Shown here in pieces: positions 52,389 through 60,496 of a stretch of DNA of 64,000 nt (position 1 is the stretch's first letter; every line of letters starts with the position of its first letter). Both the position numbers and the translations under genes were made by a program. The notes under the pieces are model-generated. The model was not told where the DNA came from and ran no database searches. It saw only the letters and a list, made by a program, of their open reading frames with translations. The stretch comes from RGIG4097 sp045613765 (GTDB lineage: Bacteria > Bacillota > Clostridia > Christensenellales > CAG-917), in assembly GCA_045613765.1 (NCBI GenBank), contig JAZLBO010000016.1:1-64000 (forward strand). Reading direction: 5' to 3'.

Positions 52389-52440
52389 CGAATCCCCGAG
52401 GACGCACCAAAAGCCACCGAAGTATTGGTGGTTTTTTCTT
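52389..52440 (+). repeat. Duplicated 3' end of tRNA-Lys plus terminator
   Basis: Repeats the last 21 bases of tRNA-Lys (one change) through the CCACCGA/TTGGTGG terminator, and is followed by a second copy of the post-tRNA element to about 52510. It resembles a duplicated attachment site but may be a tandem expansion. Confidence 0.75.
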
Positions 52441-52509
52441 TGCTCAGGTCTTTATGCTGTCGCATTTTGCTACGCAATCGAACCCGGGTATTCCGGCTGG
52501 CGCTCGGTA

Positions 52510-52538
52510 TTGCTTTGCAGTGTGATGTATGGTATAAT
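52510..52538 (+). promoter_or_regulatory. Promoter of the GyrI-like gene
   Basis: TTGCTT, 17 bases, TATAAT. It lies at the end of the second post-tRNA repeat. Confidence 0.7.
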
Positions 52539-52577
52539 TTGTTGAAAGTAAGATAAAAAGGTTGGGGAGGGCTTAAA

Positions 52578-52928
52578 TTGATTTTCAAGGGTATTGCAAA
52601 AGAGTTTTCGTTGTTGAACGATGATCAATACAACACAATTGGCGATTTTTGGGATGAAATGGCTTTGATTTATGGTTTAGAAAATCTGCAAGGGCTTGGA
52701 TACAAGTGGGCAGACGGCAAAATTTATTATGCCATAGGCTTGAAAGTTGGCGAGATAAGGGATTGCGACTTCACCATTGAATTGCCTGACGTTGGTTGGA
52801 CTGTTGTCAATGGCAAAACAGGCGATCTCAAAGAGATTTACAACGAAATATACAAAAACGGCGCACTCACATACGAAATAGAAACCTTTGACAACGACGG
52901 CGCTTGCCAAATCAAATATTATAGATAG
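52578..52928 (+). CDS. GyrI-like small-molecule-binding domain protein
   Basis: A 116-residue protein resembling the GyrI-like/AraC effector-binding fold: MIFKGIAKEFSLLNDDQYNT, then IGDFWDEMALIYGL and an IYYAIGLKVGE strand. It uses a TTG start supported by a GGGGAGGG ribosome site nine bases upstream. Stand-alone proteins of this fold bind or hydrolyse hydrophobic small molecules; the ligand is unknown. The family call rests on the motif pattern. Confidence 0.6.
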   Translation: MIFKGIAKEFSLLNDDQYNTIGDFWDEMALIYGLENLQGLGYKWADGKIYYAIGLKVGEIRDCDFTIELPDVGWTVVNGKTGDLKEIYNEIYKNGALTYEIETFDNDGACQIKYYR

Positions 52929-52948
52929 TCAAACATTTTATACAAACA

Positions 52949-52977
52949 AAAAAGCACTTGGTTTCAAGTGCTTTTTT
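52949..52977 (+). terminator. Bidirectional terminator
   Basis: Stem AAAAAGCACTTG/CAAGTGCTTTTT with loop GTTT and T runs in both directions. It serves the GyrI-like gene and the convergent rRNA methyltransferase gene. Confidence 0.9.
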
Positions 52978-53002
52978 ATATGTAAATTTGAATTTGAGTA
53001 GG

Positions 53003-54169
53003 TTAGATAATCTGTAATATGAAAAATTTGAGATAATTCGTTTCGTCTGCAGACACCAATGATGGATGATCTGGAGATTGTGTTTTGAACTCGACTTGAC
53101 GGACAATTCTGCCACTTTCTCTTGCAGAATCTGCAAGCATTTTTTGGAAGTTGGGCAAGGTCATATAGTGTGAGCAAGATGCTGAAATCAAAAATCCACC
53201 CGATCTCACCAACTTCATGCCAAGTGTGTTTATATCTTTATAGCCACGATATGCGTCTTTCACTTCAGATGCGCTCTTGCAAAATGCAGGGGGATCAAGG
53301 ATGACAAGGTCAAATTGCTTGTTTTCCTTTTTGAAAGTGCGTAGCACTTCAAATACGTCTCCTTGCAGTGTGGTTATATTGTCTATGCCGTTGAGTTTTG
53401 CATTTTCATTGACGTTGTCAAGAGCAAGTTGAGATACGTCCACTGCAGTCACTGACTTTGCCACTGTTGAACAGTTCAGTGAAAAACCACCTGAATTGCA
53501 GAAACAATCAAGGATGTCGCCGCCTTTTGCATAGCGTCTTGATGCGTATCTATTTTCCTTTTGATCAAGGAAATAGCCGGTTTTTTGCCCATTTTTCACG
53601 TCAACGGCCATTTTCAAGCCATTTTCAGTGATAATAATCCTATCTGGCACTTCGCCGTACAAAATCCCTTTGGTTTCGGTCAAACCTTCTTTGATGCGCA
53701 CTGCAACGTCACTGCGCTCATATATGCCTTTGGGGGCAAAAAGTTCCACAAGGCACTCTACAATGAGATTTTTGACTTTGTCAATGCCAAGAGAAAGGAA
53801 TTGTACAGAAAGATATTGGTCATATTTGTCAACGATAAGTGCAGGAATATTGTCTGCCTCGGCAAAAACCATACGATAACAGTTATCAAAGCCGAGATTT
53901 ACTCTAAAATTGTTGGCTTCTTTGAGTTTTTCAAGATAAAAAGGCTTGTCATCAACTTGATTTTCATCATGGATGAAGACACGGACGAGAATTTTGCTCA
54001 AATGATTGATGTATCCTTTGCCGATAAATCTGCCATCGTGTGCAAAAACTGATGCAAGAGAGCCGTTTTTGTCTTTTCCTTCAATTTTTGCCACTTCGTT
54101 TGCATAAACCCATGAGTGTCCTGCAATAATTCGCTTTTCTTCGCCTTTTTTGAGATAAACAGAGTACAT
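53003..54169 (-). CDS. RlmI-like 23S rRNA methyltransferase
   Basis: A 388-residue class I SAM methyltransferase of the RlmI/YwbD group. The N-terminal PUA-like domain (VYLKKGEEKRIIAGHSWVYANEV) is followed by a middle domain and a Rossmann domain with DCFCNSGGFSLNC and the catalytic LDPPAFCKS. In E. coli RlmI makes m5C1962 of 23S rRNA. An AAGGTGA site precedes the ATG. The exact target in this organism is inferred. Confidence 0.88.
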   Translation of the reverse strand: MYSVYLKKGEEKRIIAGHSWVYANEVAKIEGKDKNGSLASVFAHDGRFIGKGYINHLSKILVRVFIHDENQVDDKPFYLEKLKEANNFRVNLGFDNCYRMVFAEADNIPALIVDKYDQYLSVQFLSLGIDKVKNLIVECLVELFAPKGIYERSDVAVRIKEGLTETKGILYGEVPDRIIITENGLKMAVDVKNGQKTGYFLDQKENRYASRRYAKGGDILDCFCNSGGFSLNCSTVAKSVTAVDVSQLALDNVNENAKLNGIDNITTLQGDVFEVLRTFKKENKQFDLVILDPPAFCKSASEVKDAYRGYKDINTLGMKLVRSGGFLISASCSHYMTLPNFQKMLADSARESGRIVRQVEFKTQSPDHPSLVSADETNYLKFFILQII

Positions 54170-54258
54170 AAATCACCTTGCGTAGTTCTTTTTCTATAAT
54201 TTTAGTGATAGAAAAGACATTGTGCAAGCGATTTGACATATTTCATTTGTCAAATGAC

Positions 54259-55107
54259 CTAAAATTTCTTGTCATCATCACTTTTTTCATCCAAACCATC
54301 TTTTTCCAATGCGCCGACATTATTTTCGTTTGGTGCGCTTGAGTTTAGCCCTGCAAAAAATTCCTTGAAATTCTGCCTTTGACTTGGCATATCTTTTCCA
54401 AGTGGAGATAGAGAAATAATCGCAAGCAAAAGAGCAATACTTCCAAAAATCAAATAGTAAATTTTCAGTGGTGTAAAGAAGGCAGTGGAGAGCAGTACAA
54501 CCCCTGAAAACATCAAGCCTTTGAAGTTGCTTTTTGAGATGAAAATTGCAGGCAAATCTTGAAGACGGAAAGTGCGTTTTTTCTTCAAATCAGGGAGCAA
54601 ATTGTGCTTTTTCAAAAGTTTATAAATTGGCTTGATTTTGACAATAGTGATATAAATTCCGTAGGTTTCAAGAAGGCGCAAAGCCTTTCTTTCTATCCCC
54701 CTTGCAAAGAGAAAAACTCGGGTTTTTCCACATTTTTCAGCAGTGGAATATATGTTTGGCAAGTCGTTTATGGTTACGCTTCCAAATTTGAAATTTACGT
54801 AAAAAAGGGCATTTTTCACTGAAATATAGTTGAAACCACTCTCAAAAGTGTGATTTTTTAGAATAGTTTTGAGATTTTCAATCAAAAATGACGGCCCACG
54901 AACAGAAAGTTCAAGTGCAAGACGGTCATAAGCATAGGGCTTTTCTTCTCTACTGCGCAATGCGTGTGCCACAACAAAAAATCCCCCTGTGATTGCAAGG
55001 GAAATGACAATAGACAAGGCGACGTCTTCAAGGATTAAACCCACCCAAACGAAAGATAAAAATGCAATGATTACACCTATGCTTATTAGGTCAAAAATTT
55101 TTGTCAT
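54259..55107 (-). CDS. Hypothetical membrane protein
   Basis: A 282-residue protein with two N-terminal transmembrane helices (about 7-48), a soluble middle domain (about 60-190) and two further helices (about 196-238), ending in an acidic tail. The middle segment ALFYVNFKFGSVTINDLPNI followed by CGKTRVFLFARG loosely recalls Mrr-type endonuclease-like folds, but catalytic residues cannot be assigned. It is divergent from nadD. No family is recognised. Confidence 0.55.
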   Translation of the reverse strand: MTKIFDLISIGVIIAFLSFVWVGLILEDVALSIVISLAITGGFFVVAHALRSREEKPYAYDRLALELSVRGPSFLIENLKTILKNHTFESGFNYISVKNALFYVNFKFGSVTINDLPNIYSTAEKCGKTRVFLFARGIERKALRLLETYGIYITIVKIKPIYKLLKKHNLLPDLKKKRTFRLQDLPAIFISKSNFKGLMFSGVVLLSTAFFTPLKIYYLIFGSIALLLAIISLSPLGKDMPSQRQNFKEFFAGLNSSAPNENNVGALEKDGLDEKSDDDKKF

Positions 55108-55252
55108 AAATAGATTTTTGCCACTGAAAAAATATTTATTCTTTGAAAGTTTTTTGCCTGTAAATTCATATTAGAATAGGGGGTATTCTCAAGTGTAAAA
55201 TTGTTCATTTTCATATATGCGAAAATAAACATATTAGAAATGAAATTGCCTC

Positions 55253-55280
55253 TTGAAATTTTTATATTATTTGGTATAAT
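55253..55280 (+). promoter_or_regulatory. Promoter of the nadD-yqeK gene
   Basis: TTGAAA, 16 bases, TATAAT with an extended TGG. The -10 ends seven bases before the ATG, so transcription should begin at the start codon. Confidence 0.75.
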
Positions 55281-55287
55281 ATAATAT

Positions 55288-56409
55288 ATGAAAACTGTTG
55301 TATTTGGTGGCGCATTTGATCCACCACACCTCGAACACAGCCGATTGACAAAATTTGCTTGTGATTTTTTGGGGGCAGAACGCCTTGTAATTGTTCCAAC
55401 CCAACAGCCACCACACAAAAGTTGTGGCACTTTGTCATTTGAACACCGTGTGGCACTGTCAAAAATCGCATTTGAAGGTTGTGCACAGGAAGTCATCATA
55501 GATGAAATTGAACTTGAAAGAGTAAGACGTCACAAATACAACTATTCAAGCGAGGTTTTGCCCGTTTTGAAGGCAAAATATGGCGAAATCGTATATCTTA
55601 TTGGTGGGGATAGTCTTGAATATTTCCACACTTGGCACAAGCCTGAAGATATTGTAAAAATCTGTCCTATTGCAGTGGTTGGCAGGGCAGGATATGACGA
55701 TATAAATGAAAAAATCGCACATCTAACCAAGTATTTTGGTGGGGAATTTATACCTTTGGACTTCAATGGAGAAGATGTAGCATCATCTTCAGTCAAGGCA
55801 AAACTCCTTCTTCAACTGAAACCTGATGGCATTGCAGATGATGTGTATGACTATATCAAGAACAATCATCTGTTTGACAAGTATATTCCTTGGCTTGAAA
55901 AGTTGAAAGAGTTTGAATCTGCACCTCTTTACAGCCATACTGAAAACGTTGTGCTTCGTGCAGTGCATCTCAACTCGTTGCACAACTTAAAGCAAGACTT
56001 TGACAAAGTGTTTCAATCTGCCCTTTTGCACGATAATGCCAAGGAAAGACCATCTTTAGATGGTCTAAACGTGCCAGATGATGCAGTTGGCACATCTGTT
56101 TTGCACCAATTCCTTGGTGCAGAAAAGGCAAAGCGCGATTTTGGCGTAGATGATGAGGACGTACTTTCTGCAATCGCAGTTCATACAACTGCTTGCAAGG
56201 ATATGACAACACTTCAAAAACTCATCTACACTGCAGATAGCACGTCTTATGATAGAGAGTATCAACCAATCCCCGATCTTCGTGAAATTGGAGATAGAGA
56301 TTTTGAAGAAGGTTTTAGAGCAGTCCTTGACTACACTTACCAAAAACTCATCAAAGCGGGAAAGAGCATTTATCCATTGACTCTTGAAGCAGTGGAATCT
56401 TATTTATAA
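55288..56409 (+). CDS. nadD: Fusion of NadD and YqeK-type HD hydrolase
   Basis: A 373-residue two-domain protein. Residues 1-190 are nicotinate-nucleotide adenylyltransferase (VFGGAFDPPHLEH, ISxxVK-like SSSVKAKL), which makes deamido-NAD. Residues 200-373 are an HD domain (YSHTENVVLRAVHLNS, LLHDNAKE) of the YqeK family, hydrolases of diadenosine tetraphosphate. Separate adjacent genes are usual in Firmicutes; here they are joined in frame with no stop or internal start. rsfS follows as in the usual order. No ribosome site is visible. Confidence 0.9.
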   Translation: MKTVVFGGAFDPPHLEHSRLTKFACDFLGAERLVIVPTQQPPHKSCGTLSFEHRVALSKIAFEGCAQEVIIDEIELERVRRHKYNYSSEVLPVLKAKYGEIVYLIGGDSLEYFHTWHKPEDIVKICPIAVVGRAGYDDINEKIAHLTKYFGGEFIPLDFNGEDVASSSVKAKLLLQLKPDGIADDVYDYIKNNHLFDKYIPWLEKLKEFESAPLYSHTENVVLRAVHLNSLHNLKQDFDKVFQSALLHDNAKERPSLDGLNVPDDAVGTSVLHQFLGAEKAKRDFGVDDEDVLSAIAVHTTACKDMTTLQKLIYTADSTSYDREYQPIPDLREIGDRDFEEGFRAVLDYTYQKLIKAGKSIYPLTLEAVESYL

Positions 56410-56443
56410 TACAACGCACAATTTGTGCAAAAATAGGAGAAAT

Positions 56444-56803
56444 ATGGAATCTAATCAACTCAAAAACTTAATTTGTAAAGAACTTGACGAACGTAGAGCC
56501 GTTGATATCACGGTGCTCAACGTTGAACATCTCACAGTTGTTGCAGACTATTTTATCATCTGCACAGGCAAGTCAAACCGTCAAGTCAAAGCACTTGCAG
56601 AATATCTTGAAGATACTCTTGACAAGAACTATGAAGTCAAGTGCTTGCGTATGGATGGTGTCCAAGAAGGCAAGTGGGTAGTCCTTGACTACGGTGGAGT
56701 TATCGTCCACATTTTTAACGACGACACTCGTATGTTCTATTGCCTTGAAAAACTTTGGACAGACGGCGACAACGTAGAATTCTACAAAGGCGAAGAAAAC
56801 TAA
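56444..56803 (+). CDS. rsfS: Ribosomal silencing factor RsfS
   Basis: A 119-residue RsfS (Iojap) protein that binds L14 on the 50S subunit and blocks subunit joining when nutrients are scarce. The DITVLNVEHLTVVADYFIIC and DYGGVIVHIF signatures are present. ATG 56444 is chosen for the AGGAGAAAT site; a longer frame overlaps nadD-yqeK. It belongs to the same operon. Confidence 0.95.
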   Translation: MESNQLKNLICKELDERRAVDITVLNVEHLTVVADYFIICTGKSNRQVKALAEYLEDTLDKNYEVKCLRMDGVQEGKWVVLDYGGVIVHIFNDDTRMFYCLEKLWTDGDNVEFYKGEEN

Positions 56804-56857
56804 TTGTCAATCAACTTGCAACTTTTTGCAAGATTTCAGTGGAGTATATAGGTTGTG

Positions 56858-56877
56858 ACCGAGCATTATGCTCGGTT
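56858..56877 (-). terminator. Hairpin at the end of the YhcN/YlaJ-like gene
   Basis: Stem ACCGAGCA/TGCTCGGT containing the stop codon of the minus-strand gene. No strong T tract follows, so termination is uncertain. Confidence 0.4.
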
Positions 56878-57216
56878 AATAGCCATTTCAAGTAGCAGTG
56901 GTTTTTCTTCATCACTTACTTGATCCATGGCACGAAAGAGTTCCATGTCATAGGACACAATGACTTTGTCCGTTGACAAACTCAATTCTTCTGCGACAGT
57001 CCATTTTATGGACTGCAATAAGTCTTGTCTTTCTTTTTGTGAGAAGATGGGGCAGGTCAACACTGCAACAACCACATATCCATCGTGGTCAAAAGTGCGC
57101 GCTGCAACAACTTGATTGTAGTTGAGGGCAACGTATTCTGCGACGTCCCCTTGAGATTGTATTGTGAACATAACTTGAGTGTTGCCTATCTCGACAAATC
57201 TATTCACTGAAACCAA
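56866..57216 (-). CDS. Small protein resembling spore YhcN/YlaJ domain
   Basis: A 116-residue protein with VVAARTFDHDGYVVVAVLTC and VIVSYDMELFRAM, a pattern like the YhcN/YlaJ sporulation lipoprotein domain. There is no lipoprotein signal or transmembrane helix. The start is uncertain: a TTG at 57216, a GTG three codons on and an ATG at 57171 are all possible and none has a good ribosome site. It stands alone on the minus strand. Confidence 0.4.
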   Translation of the reverse strand: MVSVNRFVEIGNTQVMFTIQSQGDVAEYVALNYNQVVAARTFDHDGYVVVAVLTCPIFSQKERQDLLQSIKWTVAEELSLSTDKVIVSYDMELFRAMDQVSDEEKPLLLEMAINRA

Positions 57217-57340
57217 GGCAAAATTGATTGCATATTGATTGGGCGTGGACTTTTAGACGGCAAATATACGGCAGAAATCCATTGTTTTCATCGAAAATCA
57301 AAGCAAATTAAAACAAAAATTTGTTTTATGCCGTGAGATG

Positions 57341-57369
57341 TTGACATAACTTGAAGAAAAGAATAAAAT
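57341..57369 (+). promoter_or_regulatory. Promoter of the FMN riboswitch transcript
   Basis: TTGACA, 17 bases, TAAAAT, ending about eight bases before the riboswitch. Confidence 0.85.
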
Positions 57370-57376
57370 ATCAATG

Positions 57377-57486
57377 CTTCGGGGCAGGGTGAAATTCCCT
57401 ACCGGTGGTATAGTCCACGACCACGCTTGCGTGCTGATGAGGTGCAATTCCTCAACCGACGGTACAGTCCGGATGAAAGGAGCAAT
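57377..57486 (+). ncRNA. FMN riboswitch (RFN element)
   Basis: Contains the conserved segments GGGGCAGGGTGAAATTCCC, CCGGTGGTATAGTCCACGA, GCTGATGAGGTGCAATTCC and CCGACGGTACAGTCCGGATG in the correct order. FMN binding normally promotes termination at the downstream hairpin and lowers riboflavin uptake. Confidence 0.97.
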
Positions 57487-57495
57487 TTTGTTTCC

Positions 57496-57520
57496 CCCGA
57501 GAATAATTCTTGGGTTTTTT
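57496..57520 (+). terminator. Riboswitch-controlled terminator
   Basis: CCCGAGAAT pairs with ATTCTTGGG and is followed by six T residues, 22 bases before the coding start. Confidence 0.85.
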
Positions 57521-57541
57521 AATGCCCGAAAGGATATTCTT

Positions 57542-58816
57542 ATGACAGAAAAGAAAGATTTAATCAATGATTTGGACACAGAAAAAGTCTTTACACAAGA
57601 AGATTTTGCATTTGTGGCCAACAATGAAAATGTCGTGGCAGACACAGAAAGTGCCACACCATCAACTGACAATATCACTGATGATGCCAACAATGTTGAT
57701 GACAACAATCAATGCGATTTGAGTGATAACAACGAGGCAGAATACGGCGAAGAAGACAAGAGCCAAGGCGAAAACAATGAAAATGAGTTTTCTAATAGAA
57801 AACTCGCAAAGAAGAAAGGCTTGCCGACAAGAAAACTTTGTGGCATGGCAGTGCTCACGGCACTTTCAATCGTCCTTGCTTGTACGTTGCATATACCAGT
57901 TCTCCCATCTGCACCTTTCTTGGAGTATTCTCCAAGTGACGTACCAGTGCTTATTGCATCATTTATGTATGGTCCTGTGTGGGGATTGGTTATCACTGCA
58001 ATCGTATCACTTATACAAGGCTTGACGGTCAGTGCAGCAAGTGGTTGGATTGGCATTGCAATGAACTTCCTTTCAACGGGCGTATTCGTGTTGAGCGCAG
58101 GGCTCATCTACAAATTCAAGCATGACATCAAAGGAGCAACAATAGGTATTGTGGTCGGTTTTGTTAGTGGTGTTGTGACAATGATACTTTGGAATATTCT
58201 CATCACACCTCTTTATATGGGTGTCACAAGAGAAGTTGTCATAGCAATGATACCCACAGCATTTTTGCCTTTCAACCTGTTGAAATATGCAGCCAACGGC
58301 GCAATGACCTTCTCGCTTTATAAGGCAACAGGCAAATTTTTCAAAATGGCTTTCAAAAACGTGCCAGACAAGACGGTGGACGAAGATACCATTGAAGGCA
58401 AGCATACATCACGCAGTGTAGAGGACACAACAAAACTCGCCACACGCATTGCAGACACTCTTGAAGGTGGCGAAGTAATTGTGCTTGATGGCGACCTTGG
58501 AGCAGGCAAAACAACCTTTACAAAAGGTTTGGCAGAGGCTTTGGGGATCAAAGATCAAGTGACAAGCCCCACTTTCACCATAATGAACGTCTATGAAGAC
58601 GGCAAATTCAAACTCAATCATCTTGATATGTATCGCATTGAAAGTGAAGACGAGTTGTACGAATTGGGCGTAGAAGATGCCATGACCGAGGATACCATTA
58701 CAGTTATTGAGTGGAACAAGTTGGCACTTGAAGGCAAAAAAGTCATCAAAATCAATATCACAACAGACAAAAACAAAAGGATATTCACAGTAAAACATGA
58801 AAATACTTGCAGTTGA
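57542..58816 (+). CDS. RibU riboflavin transporter component fused to TsaE
   Basis: A 424-residue fusion. An acidic Asn-rich head (1-85) precedes a RibU-like ECF S-component with about six helices (90-270; YSPSDVPVLIASFMYGPVWG). Residues 285-424 are TsaE, with Walker A GDLGAGKTTF at about 317-326, TSPTFTIMNVYED and HLDMYRIES. TsaE supports TsaB/TsaD in making t6A37 of tRNA. No stop separates the domains; an in-frame GTG near 58375 lacks a ribosome site. The ATG at 57542 is the first after the riboswitch terminator. The next gene, tsaB, overlaps by 20 bases. Confidence 0.85.
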   Translation: MTEKKDLINDLDTEKVFTQEDFAFVANNENVVADTESATPSTDNITDDANNVDDNNQCDLSDNNEAEYGEEDKSQGENNENEFSNRKLAKKKGLPTRKLCGMAVLTALSIVLACTLHIPVLPSAPFLEYSPSDVPVLIASFMYGPVWGLVITAIVSLIQGLTVSAASGWIGIAMNFLSTGVFVLSAGLIYKFKHDIKGATIGIVVGFVSGVVTMILWNILITPLYMGVTREVVIAMIPTAFLPFNLLKYAANGAMTFSLYKATGKFFKMAFKNVPDKTVDEDTIEGKHTSRSVEDTTKLATRIADTLEGGEVIVLDGDLGAGKTTFTKGLAEALGIKDQVTSPTFTIMNVYEDGKFKLNHLDMYRIESEDELYELGVEDAMTEDTITVIEWNKLALEGKKVIKINITTDKNKRIFTVKHENTCS

Positions 58817-59369
58817 CACAACATCAACAATCTTTACGGCAGTGCTCGTAGATGGAGAGAAGACACTTTCCACATCATTTGAAGTGGGAAAGTCAGGTCA
58901 CTCATCTCTCATTTTGCCCACCATAAGTGAACTTATGGATATTGCCGACACCAAGTCTGAAGATCTTGATGGTGTTGCAGTTGTGGTCGGCCCCGGCTCA
59001 TTTACTGGCATCCGTATTGGCGTGTCTGCAATGACGGCTATTGCCTACGGCACAGGTGCAAAAAGGATTGCAGTCAACTCATTTGAACTTCTTGCATACA
59101 ATAGAGAAAATGCGCTGTGTGCCATTGATGCAGGACACGGACACACATACGTTGCAAAGGTTGAAGACGGCAAGATTATATCCACGGATTTTGTTGAAGA
59201 AAAGGACAAAGACACCTTGCCCAAAGATATGGTCACTACAACAAGTTGTAGTGCAGTGGAAGCACTCGACAAGGTTGTGCGCAATAAGTGGGAAAATGGC
59301 GACTTTGTAAACGTCTTTGAACCATACTATATGCGCAAGTCACAAGCAGAGAGAAACAATGAGATTTGA
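58797..59369 (+). CDS. tsaB: tRNA t6A biosynthesis protein TsaB
   Basis: A 190-residue TsaB of the ASKHA fold: LAVDTTSTIFTAVL at the N terminus and VVVGPGSFTGIRIGVS are signatures. It is the scaffold partner of TsaD and TsaE in t6A formation. It overlaps both the fusion gene upstream and rimI downstream, so FMN-riboswitch control likely extends through it. The C-terminal half is shorter than in E. coli. Confidence 0.93.
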   Translation: MKILAVDTTSTIFTAVLVDGEKTLSTSFEVGKSGHSSLILPTISELMDIADTKSEDLDGVAVVVGPGSFTGIRIGVSAMTAIAYGTGAKRIAVNSFELLAYNRENALCAIDAGHGHTYVAKVEDGKIISTDFVEEKDKDTLPKDMVTTTSCSAVEALDKVVRNKWENGDFVNVFEPYYMRKSQAERNNEI

Positions 59370-59790
59370 ACCCTTGAAATACGAGCATCTCGCCCAAATG
59401 GCAGAGATTGAAAGAGAGGCTTTTGACACGCCTTGGACAGTGGCAATGTTCATCCCCGAACTATGTTCGGCAGATGCCTTTTACACTGTTGCAGTCCGTG
59501 GGGACGAGGTTTTGGGGTACGGTGGCTTTCACAAAGTTCTTGACGAAGGGCATATAACTAATATAGCAGTCAAGAGCACCGAAAGAGGCAAGGGTATCGG
59601 CAAGTTTTTGATGGCAACTCTCATAAGCAAGGCAAGAGAGCAAGGCATAACCCAAATGACTCTTGAAGTCAATGTCAACAATGCAAGAGCAATACACCTA
59701 TATGAAAGTTACGGTTTCAAAGGGGTAGGCGTACGTAAGAAGTATTACAACGGACGTGACGATGCCCTTATAATGTGGCTTGACGTGTAG
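59359..59790 (+). CDS. rimI: N-terminal acetyltransferase RimI
   Basis: A 143-residue GNAT. The acetyl-CoA loop is in VKSTERGKGIGKFLM, with MTLEVNVNNARAIHLYESYGFKGVGVRKKYY near the C terminus, as in ribosomal S18 alanine acetyltransferases. It commonly sits between tsaB and tsaD; tsaD is not in this window. ATG 59359 overlaps the tsaB end. Confidence 0.92.
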   Translation: MRFEPLKYEHLAQMAEIEREAFDTPWTVAMFIPELCSADAFYTVAVRGDEVLGYGGFHKVLDEGHITNIAVKSTERGKGIGKFLMATLISKAREQGITQMTLEVNVNNARAIHLYESYGFKGVGVRKKYYNGRDDALIMWLDV

Positions 59791-59800
59791 GAGGGGGACA

Positions 59801-60496
59801 ATAAACTATACAGTTTTAGGCGACGGCATAAACGTAGTATTTTTACATGGCTGGGGCGGTGACGCTTCTGCCTTTTTATTTGTCGCAGAACGGCTCAAAA
59901 CATTTGCAAAAAGCATAGTTGTAGATTTCAACGGATTTGGCAAAACACCAGAGCCAGATAGACCTTATTCGGTTGGAGATTATGCAGGGGAAGTTCTGTC
60001 CGTCATTGAAAAAGAAGGGGTGGAAAAAGCGATAATCGTAGGGCACTCATTTGGTGGCAGAGTGGCAATGGAAATTGCCGCCAAATTCCCCGACGTTGCC
60101 AGTGGACTTGTCCTTGTGGACAGTGCAGGCATAAAACCACGGCACAATCTTTTCTATTATATCAAAATTGCAATACACAAACTAATGAAGAAACTCGGTA
60201 TGAAGGGACTAAAAGGTTCAAATGATTACCGAGTTCTTTCATTAATAATGAAAGAAACTTTCAAAAAAGTAGTGTCGTACGACCAGAGTTATCTGTTGAA
60301 AGACATATCCGTGCCCACTGCTATATTTTGGGGTAAAAAGGACAAGGATACCCCACTTTATATGGCAAGAAAACTGTCTAAAAACATCAAAGATAGCAGT
60401 CTATTTTTGCTTGACGGTGGACACTATGCATACGTTGATGATCTTGAGAAATTTGTCAGTATTTTGACTGCCTTTGTGCAACAAGTGGGGGAATAA
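59801..60496 (+). CDS. Alpha/beta hydrolase, possible AUA start
   Basis: A protein of about 231 residues with HGWGGDASAF (oxyanion hole), nucleophile GHSFGGR, acid in the KKDKDTP region and catalytic His in DGGHYAYVD. The only good ribosome site, AGGAGG at 59789-59794, is six bases before an ATA codon that begins INYTVLGDG, the expected N terminus. The nearest alternative is a TTG at 59780, upstream of that site and without one of its own. The role is unknown; its place beside a MurF-like ligase and ddl hints at cell-wall work. Confidence 0.75.
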   Translation: MNYTVLGDGINVVFLHGWGGDASAFLFVAERLKTFAKSIVVDFNGFGKTPEPDRPYSVGDYAGEVLSVIEKEGVEKAIIVGHSFGGRVAMEIAAKFPDVASGLVLVDSAGIKPRHNLFYYIKIAIHKLMKKLGMKGLKGSNDYRVLSLIMKETFKKVVSYDQSYLLKDISVPTAIFWGKKDKDTPLYMARKLSKNIKDSSLFLLDGGHYAYVDDLEKFVSILTAFVQQVGE

